A DNA stretch of 64,000 bases, taken from NCBI GenBank assembly GCA_022661535.1, contig JAKULF010000003.1:434001-498000 (forward strand), given 5' to 3'. A program made the translations under genes and the position numbers. The notes under the pieces are model-generated. The model ran no database searches. It worked only from the letters and a program-made list of their open reading frames with translations, and was not told the origin of the DNA. This document shows positions 23,519 through 34,400 of this stretch, piece by piece (the first letter of the stretch is position 1; each line of letters opens with the position of its first letter). Source of the stretch: Eutypa lata. Its lineage: Eukaryota > Ascomycota > Sordariomycetes > Xylariales > Diatrypaceae.

Positions 23519-26500
23519 TCACACAAACTCACTCACACACTTAGTTACTTGCCCTCTCCACCCGAAGGCCGATTTAGATTCCACCAAATTTTCTTTCCCA
23601 CTCTCACCCTCATCCACACCCAGAGCAAACCAAACCAGCACTATCGTTGTCGTCTGCTTTTGTTTCTTGCTTGTTGTGTGTTTTCTCTTATTTTCTCTCT
23701 TACTCTCACTCACTCTCTCACTCCCCATCCCTCATTTATTTTCTCTTCCCCGTTCTCTTGAAGAATTCCGTAATTGAGCAACCTCTCTCCTCCCCCTCCG
23801 AGTCAGCATTTGTCTCCCCCCCCTCTTCCCCCTCGTCCCTCTTAACTCGAATTCCGTTGCGTGCGTTTGTTCAAGAAGCATATACATCATCATTTCTGTG
23901 TGCTTGTTGTTCCTTGGTGTGTATCTGTGAGTTTTGTGTCCGTGTACATGCTAGCAGCCCACCTCGGCATCCCATCCCGTCGTCCCCTTGATTCTATCGG
24001 ATCGTCGCAGCAGTTCCACTTGCGGGTTTGTCTTCTCAAAATCTTACGGCCGATTTCTATTTTCTAGGCGCAACGCGACCCTTAACGACGACTCGGAATT
24101 CAGAAACGCAATTGTTGTTCTTACGCTGAAAACGTCTCATCCTTCCTCCGGTTTTCTACTGCTGGCGTTGATTAAGGCGCTCTGTGTCCACTACTTCGCA
24201 ACGTTGTATGAGCAAAAAGTCTTCTTTGGTGCCCAAAAGTGAGTTTCATTTCCCTTTTCAGTTTATTCCTTTGCTTTTGCATACACACACACATGCGTGT
24301 GGGCTATTCAGCGCTCGAGACCACCCAACCATACGGACGCCAGTATCTTCAATTTCTAGACTTCAGCTGGGCTCTAGTTGCGTGCGGAAACTCGCCACTG
24401 GCCAACTCCCTCAAAAGTAAAGACATCATCACCAATATAACTAGCGTAAATGCGCCTTTGCGCGGGAATGGATCAATACCTTACATCTTAACATTATAAC
24501 TTCGACGAAACTGCGTCATCAAGTGCGTTCTAGTTTTTGCGCATTGAGTCGCATTCTCAGACTATAGCAGAAATGATAGGGGCACGCTCTGAAGAGTTTC
24601 AACAGAGGGTTTCAATGCTGTTCAGAGCCTGTTGAATACACACAACCAATTGATGTCATGCCCCGCATCCTAGCAGACTTCGTGCTAAAGTCGCATCTGT
24701 CGCCTCGATTAACCCGGGCCTTGACAATCTTTTGGCGATCCGCCCCACTTTCGACCCTACCCCCTTTCCCAACGACAACCATCATCGAGGCTTGACAACT
24801 TGGTTTGGGGGAGAGCTATAGAGTGAATAGCTCACGGATGATCTTTATGTGACAAGCTCATATATGCGAACTTACCCGAACCAGAAGCTCCCCACACAAC
24901 CGGACAGTACCCGCCGGTCGTAATACCTTGCCATAAACTCCCTCACGATCGTTGAGCTCAACATGCGGAAAGCATGTGAGTATAGGTTCTACAGTGCCGC
25001 AGTACTAGTTTACGCTCGATCTGTTCTCAACGCGATGTCACAATTATTCGTTGCGATGGAACTCACCTTCACCAAAACCCATAGGCCATTCAATCTACAA
25101 CCTCAACGAGCAGGTCAGAAATCAGTTGTTCGGGATTGTTGCCATGGGATGCTGTGTTGGGCGCGTCTTTGCTCTTGCGATTGCGACAAGCGAATCTGGG
25201 GTAGGAGGTAGGGGCTTGGAAGACAGAAGGTTGTTTAGGTCTGACGTACATGCGAGCAACATCCTGGGCTCTGCTATCCTCTCAAATATTCGAACCGGAA
25301 CCCGCCGCTCGAGCCCAGTTCTCTGACCCCGACTGTCATTCACTCTTAATTTTTTCTCGCTTTCGAATTGCAGATACTGCGTATTCGTCGTAGGAGCAAG
25401 GCGGGTGTGGGTGTATAAGGGAACCAGAGGATGTACGCCACTATCGATCTCGTTCTTTGACTTTGTGGTCTATGGTTCTCAAGAAGGCCTTAGAAGTCTA
25501 CAATTGTCTTGTATATCCTATCCTCGCAGAGTCTAGCAGCTCCGATACGGATGGGGTTTCTTGTTAAGCACAAACCCCCCCTCGTTCTTCAGATCAATCA
25601 GCGTTGGAAATATATGTGCTTGAAGCCTTTTCTTGGACATATTTCCCCTGATTTATTTTTATCCGTCTTTCCAAGCAAGTTTTGTTTGACAGGTATGTCT
25701 ATCTATTTCCAGTTGTCGAACTCACCCGCATGAGCATCATGTTTGTATATTTCCAGTCACTACACCTGGTATCTATTCTTGACCAGATCAACTGTAAACT
25801 TCTGCCTACATAGGAAACACCCAATCTAGTGGTGATCATTACTTAGCACCCAAATCACAATTTACTACATGATTATCACAATGCTATTTTGTTGTTGAGG
25901 ATTTACTTATACGTCCTTGCAGGCAATGAAGCATCATATTCACCTCCGGGGGCCATTTGCGAAAGAAAGCACCACAACTAGGAAATTATGAGGCCTGAGA
26001 CAATTGCGTTCTGGCAGAACTCTTCATCTCAAAATCTTAATCCCGTGCTCAACAGTGACATTCAACTATGGCTGCAGGTCTCTGCATCGTCGATAGCCAC
26101 GAGATGGCCAGGGGTTACTATTCAAAAGCGGCTCATTGGGGCCGTGCACTATCGGATCCCCACCACCCACTTCACTAATACTTAGATGGCTTGATCTTGC
26201 CATACTAGAATGTATGGTTGCGATGCCATCCACTCTGGGTCCTGAGGTTCTTCTCCCTGAGCTTACATGGACCATAACCTAGAAGGAAAACTCCAGGTCC
26301 TGCGAAAGCATTTCAGGACACTACTTGCTGCCTTCATGGGCATCGAGCGCTGAATACCCACACGTCCCATACACTTCTACTTAGCTATGTTGCAATTCGT
26401 AACAGGTTACTCATCTCTTATACACAGGTTTCCGATATTGAAGTTATCATCCTTACGTTGTATCACGATTCCACGTTTCGATTCTTGTCTCGGAACGATC

Positions 26501-28097
26501 ACGCATCTACGAGATCTTTTGGTAGGCGAACGGAAATTTTTTACATAGGGCTTCGGTTCTCGACGTTTGCATTCCCAGCTATAAAGAAGAGCTTTGGGCG
26601 TTGGCGTTCATTCCTGGCGTCTAATTAAAAGGATCTGGATACCTCGCACCCCGTGCATTAACATCTAAGTGAGTCTTGATTTTTTATTTTTTATTTTCTT
26701 TGTGTTTCCGGGTCCCTTGCCCTTCCTCCGTGTATTCATGGTGATTGCACCCTTTGTCCCTTTGATGGACACACCATACCCAGTTGTTCTACAGAGATGT
26801 AACCTGGACTGGATTCAACTATGTTTGGATGGTGCACATGGCAGCCAGTCTACTCCCTTCAAACCAGTAACTCCTAGTGGGAGCTTCAGCACGAGTCTAT
26901 CACGGGTATCACCCGACACAGCCTATGCTTGGTACCTATTATTATTGCTGAAGTTGATGTGTGTTCGTTCGGCGCCTTTCTGAATGGCTAGGGCATGGAA
27001 TTCCAGTCAGTGATAAGACTGTCGTTCAAGCCCAGGAAGGACTCCTGGTCCTTAGGGTCTGTTCGATTTATATCATCACGATATAGCACCCAACCATGAC
27101 TCAGCTTACCATTGGCACTCCGAAAGATACTATTTTCATGTATGACCAGACGCATATGGCGTTCTTGAACAAGGTCCGGCAATCACACATCTGACCATCA
27201 CTGTATTTCGGAGATCACCTTTCAACTGCATATTATCCTGGCTTTGACATCCTGTCATTACGAATCATTCTATGATCATTTTGCCAGTGCAGAATTCTCT
27301 ACCACATTGCACCATCTTTGCTAGAATCACGTAGTATGGGTGGGTTTCGCAATGATACGCTTCCCACTACTATGCCTCCTCCGCCACCCCCCTTTCCATA
27401 TGCATAAGCTACAATGATGTAGTTCAATAGGAAACCAGTTATTATCTGATCCACTAGGCTCACCACGTCACTTTCATTTTGTTCATGAATACAGGTCCAG
27501 CTTGATTTAGTGTCCGCACTATCCCTAGTCAGCTTTACTTTGTCTTGCGCCTGCTAACCCGTGGTTCATTTTCAGCAATTTCAAAAGTCGTTACGTTGAC
27601 CTACACCGATATTCAAGGCAGGCTTACCTCTTCGCTTCGATCAAAGTTTCGATCCCTGATTCAGTAAGTTTTCTCGTGTTCTACTTAAAATAACCATATC
27701 TATCGCATGTTTCATGCTATGGCCCATCAGCAAGTGCCTACATACTACAATCGTCAGTGCAAAGTGCCCTGGTCATGTTGAAGATAAAGTCTTGCCTGTT
27801 CAGGGGTAGACAATCCTTGGGGTCAGTGGGAGTAACCCTAAATGTCTGACGGGATCATGGGCTGAGCGTTGGCCCCCCTTTGCCCGGTCCCACCCGCCAC
27901 GCTGCTGTACACATCGTAGACCTTGTCGTCGACGATATCTAAGAGCACATTGACCTCATCGTCGATGTCGACTAGGGTTTCTAACCCTACCTAGCACAAT
28001 CCCCTCAATTTTGACTAGCTGTTCATCCCACACTTGACAAATTCTATCATCCCAACTCTTTACCACCACCCACACCTTCCCGTTTCCGTTCTAGTAC

Positions 28098-28220
28098 TAC
28101 ATTCACTTCCACATTCACCTTAACATTCACTTTCCATATTAACTTTCCGCATCCACTTCCGCATCCACTTCCGCATTCACTTCTGCATTCACTTGTGCAT
28201 GCACTTCTATATTCACTTCG
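28098..28220. repeat. Degenerate 12-bp tandem repeat, CACTTCCGCATC type
   Basis: About ten diverged copies of a 12-base unit (ACTTCCGCATCC, ACTTCTGCATTC, ACTTGTGCATGC and similar) in direct tandem in the presumed leader of the RRM gene. The period is a multiple of three, so one minus-strand frame reads a repeated Cys/Glu/Ser-rich peptide; I treat this as a by-product. Confidence 0.8.
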
Positions 28221-29570
28221 GATACACACAGTTTCTCTCGGTTTCTACAGAGGCTGAAAAGTTTGTGACACTTAATCTGCGAAGTAACAAGATCAATTTC
28301 CAGTATTAATCCCTCCTACCTTAACCTCAATCCTTTGGCCATATGCCCACTGCCTTTTTCCCAAGCTTCAATCAAGCTGACCATCCTAACTATTCCCAAT
28401 ATCTCCATCTCCAACCTTCTCAGTACCCAATCTTCTGTCTACTCTAGACTGAACTTGACACTTATCAGGTCTAACAGGTCTTGACTGCCTAAAACTACTA
28501 CCCGGTTTTCTTTCTACGAGGTCATCAATTATCTGGTAAGTCATGCTTTCACATATGTACACTACTACCTCTTCTGAAACTCTAGCTTTCCACCTCGAAG
28601 GTTACTTATTGGCCCACCCCTCGTGACTGTTGGCTCCTGCACCCAAAAATCTACCTGCAGGAACTTCTACAAATACCTCTCCATCAACCAAAGATCCACC
28701 CATTTTCCTTTCCCACATCAACAACACTTGATTTATTTGCCTTTGAACTTTGAATCAAGCCTCAATTCTCTTTTTCGTTTCCCTTCCTCCTAGATAATCG
28801 AGAACTTCCTCCATCTAAACATCTTCTCCATTTGAGCAGATATCCCACAGATCACTATCATCTTTTCGATTCCAGCCTGGTAAGTCTACATACACTGCAG
28901 CCCTTCCCGTGTATCAGGTGCCTTCGAACTCCATGTACTTTGTACTGGTGTTTAGCTATCTAATCTTAAACCTGCCACTGTTGCCTGCCTATCCAAGAAC
29001 ATCTACCTCCACTGCAACAGTACATCCTACTTCTTCAACCCAAGTTTCGTAACCTACAGCTACACAAACTCGCACACTTCTAGTTGTTCCCTACGATACA
29101 CCTTTTTCCTTTCCATCAGATTTGAACATACTGCCTACCAGTATTCACTCTGTGTATCCTTCCCAAAGACCATACGCCCATTTATGTTTTCGAGTTTCGT
29201 AAACTCTTCTACATTCGTCTCGCATTTCATTATCGTGTGACTCCATCTAGTTCGTGAACTCTTCCTATCTCTTCCGCACTTGTGGACACAGTTCTTTCAG
29301 CTGGGGTTTTCTGCAAGTGATATCACTAGCTGTGCCCTTCTACCACCAACAAACCCGCAAACGCGCAATTCCATTTTTCACATCTTTTCACACGAACTAC
29401 AAATACGGGAATCTCTTCGAAGCATTTTACTAACCTTCTACAGAGCCAGATCAGCATTCGATACCCTACATTCCATTAACGCAACAGTGTTTCCGAACCT
29501 AGTAAGTCTGCCTGTGCAACATTTTGTCTCGTGACCTTGACTGCCCTTGCATGTTCCCCGAAATCAACGA

Positions 29571-29669
29571 ATCCGAATAATCGTCGATTTCAAATCCGAA
29601 TAATTTGGCTCCTTCCCTTCTACGCCAAAACCGAAAATCCGAATAATCGTCGACTATCATCCGAATAAT
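29571..29669 (+). repeat. Four exact copies of ATCCGAATAAT
   Basis: Copies at 29571-29581, 29594-29604, 29637-29647 and 29659-29669. Copies 1 and 3 share an 18-base core that continues into CGTCGA. They lie inside the proposed last leader intron (29502-29769), about 110-205 bases before the ATG of the RRM gene. They may be a binding site for a protein acting on DNA or on the pre-mRNA. Confidence 0.85.
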
Positions 29670-29775
29670 CCTTGATCGTTCCTTCCTTGACATCAATTTC
29701 TATTAGCTCCTACCTCATCTAGTCCTTATATTATATCTATCTTTGATATTCCTAACCATCCTTTTCTAGGTAGCA

Positions 29776-31452
29776 ATGGATCAATACAACTCTTTCCCGG
29801 GAAAGTCGACCTCCAACGGCTCGGGCTCCCAAGGCGATGCCGGCTCGCAAGGAGCTGGAGCACCCGGTGTACCGCCTACCGGTCTCCCGATCGCACCTAA
29901 CGGCCAAGGTGGCGGCGACGTTGCTCCAGGCTATCCGACCGGTGACTCCGCGCGACAGACCTTGTGGTAAGTTTTTCTACTTTATCTACTTCTGTTACAA
30001 ATTTATTCAATATCACCATGACTAACTGATTATAGGATGGGCGAGCTGGCTGGATGGATGGACGAAGGATTCATCCGTTCCGTGTATCAGTCGGCTATGA
30101 ATGAGAATGTCAATGTCAAGATCATTCGAGACAGACACTCCGGGTATGGTTCTCCGCATTCTCAGCGTCATCGGCATTTGTTTTCTGCGCTTTCGTCTCC
30201 CATGCGTTTTATGCGTGGTGTCCCCTCTTACTCCCCCGCGAATGCGTATTATACTCAATACTATTCGAAGTACCACAAACACCATCATGTCTCTCATCCC
30301 CAGCGTTACTACCCCGCTGGTTCATCCCCAGTTGATCACAGCCTTTTTCATTCTGCTCCTGCGTCGACTGATTACTTACACCTCCATAGAAACGCAGGCT
30401 ATTGCTTTGTCGAGTTCCAGAGTCCCGATGCGGCGCAGAAGGCACTGCAGCTGAACGGCACGCCCGTCCCTAACTCGGACCGCCAATTCCGCCTCAATTG
30501 GGCCTCCGGCGGTGGCCTCGTTGACCGACGCGACGATCGCAGCCCCGAGTACTCGATCTTTGTTGGCGATCTTGGCCATGAAGTTAATGAGTTTGTCTTG
30601 GTCGCACTCTTCCAGGCCCGCTTTGCGTCGTGCAAGAGCGCGAAGATTATGACGGATCAGCAAACTGGCCAGTCGAGAGGATACGGGTTCGTCAGATTTT
30701 CTGATGAACAAGACCAACAACGTGCCCTGGTCGAGATGCAGGGAGTCTACTGCGGTAATCGCCCCATGCGTGTGTCTCCAGCCACCCCTAAGAACCGGTA
30801 AGTTTCCTCTTTCCTTTAGGTCGTTTCACAGTCTAACACTGCATTTAGTGGTCACCAACAAGGTGGTGCTGGTGGTCAGTTCCAGCAATTCAGCGGACAT
30901 CAAATGCCCCCTCAACCTCCCCAGCAACTTCACGGCGGCATGTCTCACCCTTGGGTTCAGCAGCAGCCTGGTTACGGCTACCCTCAGCAGCAGGGACAAG
31001 GTGCTACGCCGTTCAACCCTCTCGCGATGAACCAGTTCACCGATCCAAACAACACCACTGTTTTCGTGGGCGGTCTTTCGGGTTATGTAACCGAAGACGA
31101 ACTGCGATCCTTCTTCCAGGGGTTTGGGGAGATAACCTACGTCAAGATTCCTCCGGGAAAGGGTTGCGGATTCGTCCAGTTCGTCCATCGTCACGCGGCC
31201 GAAATGGCTATTAACCAAATGCAAGGTTATCCAATCGGTAACTCTCGCGTAAGACTGTCCTGGGGTCGTTCCCAGAACAATTCTGGAGTAGGTACTCCCT
31301 ACCGCCCTGCGCCCCCCCCGCCACATTATTTCCCCCCGGGACCTCCGGGGCCCCCAGGACCTGGTCCTGGTCCCTTTGGTGGTCCTGGTTTCGGTGGCAG
31401 CGGTCATCAAGGTCCTCCTGGTGGCCTGGGTCCTCAGGTGTGTAGATTGTGA
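29776..31452 (+). CDS. RNA-binding protein with three RRMs (Nam8/Ngr1/Csx1-TIA-1 type)
   Basis: Exons 29776-29966, 30036-30143, 30390-30797 and 30849-31452 join in phase to a 436-residue protein. The N-terminus is Gly/Ser/Pro-rich. RRM1 begins at LWMGELAGWMDEGFI (RNP2-like) and contains AGYCFVEF (RNP1). RRM2 has IFVGDL and RGYGFVRF. After a Gln/Gly/Pro-rich linker, RRM3 has TVFVGGL and GCGFVQFV. The C-terminus is Pro/Gly-rich. This is the layout of the fungal Nam8/Ngr1/Csx1 family, which acts in U1 snRNP-linked splicing or in mRNA stability. Introns have branch sites ACTAACT and TCTAACA. A last intron at 31438-31489 (GTGTGT, branch CTAAT, acceptor CAACAG) is possible; the stop would then be the TAA at 31490-31492 and the protein 432 residues. 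Intron 2 (246 nt) is open in the same frame. Confidence 0.9.
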
Positions 31453-34400
31453 TTTTAGTTCTCAGTACACAGGCTAATACATTCAACAGTAAATCTTGAC
31501 TACGACCTAGCATTCCGGCGTCCTGCGTTCTGGCGTTTGGGCACGATGGTTTGATCTTCGGCATCAATATCCTTGGTTCTGCTTCGTCTCTTTTCTCGAA
31601 TTGCCCTGCACAGCGGTGCTGCGCTTTCGAGATCATCAAGTTTCTCTACCGGCGTTGATTTTCGTCCTTTGCACGGGTCGGCGCTCTTTTCGTGGGACGC
31701 ATGTACGATTTGCATCGATACGTTACAACGAATTTCGAGGAACGACTTTTCTATTCTTTTTCATCGACTTATGCACTCGTCTTCACCATACCGTACTTCA
31801 TGCAGGCATATATTCGGATGTCTTGCATGCTCGGCAATGTTGTCGTTCGCTACGGTATTGACGATTTTATTTCTTCCTACTTTCCCACCAGTATTTCGAC
31901 ATTCAGGCCTCGATGCACATACTATTCCACGATATTTTTTTTCGCCACCACCCTCTCGAAGGATTCGATGCATTCGTCAAGGAACGGTAGGCCTTCTAGG
32001 TCATTTCCTTTGCCCCATATATGGCATGGACCAACCTTACGACGATAGCCTTTGTTCGCCTGCATTCGACTGCGATTTGAGAGTGGTACGGGATGGAATT
32101 GTTGCCTGAATGGTTGAGGTCAACATGGCCGTCACATTCCGCCACGATTGCGGATTTTCTTTGTTTGCTAGTTTTATATGCCATTGCGTTTTCATAAGTT
32201 CCTTTCTGATGTAACCTTGCCTTTGTGACTGTGCTTGTTTATTGTTGTTTTGTCTACCTTATGTGTCTTGTCTATCGCCCGCCCCTGGCTTAGCTGTATG
32301 TGTGTATGTCTTTTGCATTTGCGACTCGTGTCTGTTGAGCTGGGGGTTCCTTACCTTTCATGATGTCCTAATTCTTATACCTGTGTCTTTGTAATGATGT
32401 AAAACTGCAAGGGTAGAGAAGGCTCTCCCGAAGATATCCTGGGTGGGTGGTCTGGATTTCCGCCATGATTGATTAGGATACCTACTTACGTATAAAACTC
32501 TTTTGGGTACTGGGATGGGGCTAAATGAATACTGAGTAATGCCATTCGATCTCTAGTTCAATACGTGAAACTTGCCTCGCTAGAGGACGACTGTCCCAGC
32601 TTGCGGCTATATGCCGACACAGTGGTTCCCGTAACTCTATCGTGTAGTTTTTCTATTTACTATTGACTTCACACTACTACATATACTTACATGTGTGACC
32701 TTTGACTGTGTGGCATAGTGCCGAATACTGTTGATGCCTACTTAGAAGCCTCCTTGATAATGATAGATAGATACCTGCTGCAAAAGCGCGCATCACACAT
32801 CTCAACCACGCCTTGTTACAGGTATACATACATACACGTCACCAACTCTCTACCTATTACCTTGTATATCAAAGCCAGCGCTCGTTGGCTTGGATATCTT
32901 CTTTGTCTGCCGAAATGGAGGGACTTAGACCGAGTCACATGTCTAATCGAGGTCTTGGGGCATGTGACTACGCGTCGTACATATGTAGAAACAAACACAT
33001 GGCTGCCTGAGTTCACAGCTGTTGCTACTCTACCGGCATGGCGATGCCAACATGAAGAGTAGGCCGGATCACCTAAAGCCTAGCACTCAGCACCTAGTAC
33101 CTAGCAGCCGCCGCGTCATGCATCATTGTATTCAGCCAGCTAGCGGTCCTCCCTGTCTAAAAGTACGTGGATTTGCCATTTCGAAGCTGAGCAACTCCCA
33201 ATATATGGCCTAATTTAGGCAGCAACCACGAGAGCATCGCGCTCGTACCATGCTCCTAGGTATACCTACCTACATAGTTACGAGTTAGGCTACAGTAGTC
33301 TTGCTTGTATCGACATTTACTGCAAATCAAGTGTGCATTTAGAATACCTAGTGGCTACGTTGGATGTGTTACTGGCGTTGGTTGCAACGCCCGGGCGCTC
33401 CAAACACATGTGCCTGGCCCAGGAGGTGCCGCTGTTAGAAAATCTAGTTGCAATTTTGGTGCCAGTAGGTAGGTAGGTAATTAACTGCATTTATCCAATG
33501 ATCTCCCGTCGCAGATTACTACGGCTGCTGCAGCAGGTGCCTAGTTAGCAGGTATGTACAACGGGTAGGTAGATATCACCCTGAAGACAGGATGGATGGA
33601 AGCCTAAGAAGACTGATGATGCCTTGTTAGATGCCCTAGGACACCCATGCAATCTATCTGTACTACAAGTATGGCCTTCGACCTTGCGGTCCCCTCATCT
33701 GGATTATTTCCTTTCTCTAGTCTAATATACTCACTTTGTCATGGAGTTTCGTCGATGCACCGCCATCATACCTGTGCCGTCACAAGGCAAGGGTACTAAC
33801 CCGTAGGCATGCATCTAGATAGAGACTGGTTAGTGTGATAAACGATAAGAAGAAATTGCATGATGAAGCTTACCAGGCAATAAACAAGAGTGCAGCTTGG
33901 AATTCAAAGTTATCGACATGCTGGCAAGATCTCCAAGCAGGCAGGTGAGCTCTGCGTAGGTGCACGTATCAGTTTAACATATTCACATCATAGAGCTCTG
34001 CCGATATCACCCACGTGCAACCTGGCCCAGTTGGTAGGTGTCTCAGAGACAGACGACAACGACCCGAGGACGTCGCACTCGTTGACTTAAGAGGACTATC
34101 TAGGGTTCGAGTTGCAAGCTAAAGTAAGTACCTTTAATCCTTGGGGGATGCCCGACGGGGAGGGGCGCAGTAGTCATGGACGCTGATAAAAAGATCCATG
34201 AGCTGGGCGTTGAACAGGTGGGTTTCGACTTAACCTTTTGCTGCTTGACTTGATTTTGCTGTTGGTTTATTTCAATTACCACCACACATCTATTTCTGGT
34301 TTTTTCTTTTTAATTCACCTTGGTTTGTTCCTACATACTTCTTGTCCTGTGCGATGCACATTTAAAGCTAACATAATATCTATCCCATGGTCGACCTCCC

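Larger units (their letters stand above)
23390..29775 (+). promoter_or_regulatory. Probable long spliced 5' leader and promoter of the RRM gene
   Basis: No protein is encoded, but the + strand is C/T-rich from about 23460, as fungal promoters and leaders often are. It carries good splice signals in + orientation. Donors of GTAAGT or GTGAGT type are at 24239, 26669, 27664, 28536, 28880 and 29502. Acceptors preceded by branch-like motifs end at 27575 (TGCTAAC then TTTTCAG), 28839, 29443 (TACTAAC at 29428-29434, then CTACAG) and 29769 (CTAAC then TTTCTAG, six bases before the ATG). Leader exons such as 27576-27663, 28840-28879, 29444-29501 and 29770 onward can be proposed. I infer a multi-intron 5' leader several kb long. 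Where transcription starts is not determined; 23.4-24.0 kb is a guess from the pyrimidine tract. Confidence 0.5.

Noticed and set aside
23393..23991. Overlapping + frames of 111-122 codons
   Set aside because: Ser/Pro/Thr/His-rich translations of a CT-rich and AC-repeat tract; no protein character.
28047..28229. Cys/Glu-rich repeat peptide on the minus strand
   Set aside because: The product of a 12-bp DNA repeat read in a frame; no start context or neighbouring exon.
31573..32109. 178-codon + frame after the RRM gene
   Set aside because: Phe/Ser/Cys-rich as expected from T/C-rich UTR sequence, no domain; probably 3' UTR.
34090..34130. GGTTCGAG sequence resembling a tRNA B box
   Set aside because: No matching A box, acceptor stem or T-run terminator around it.
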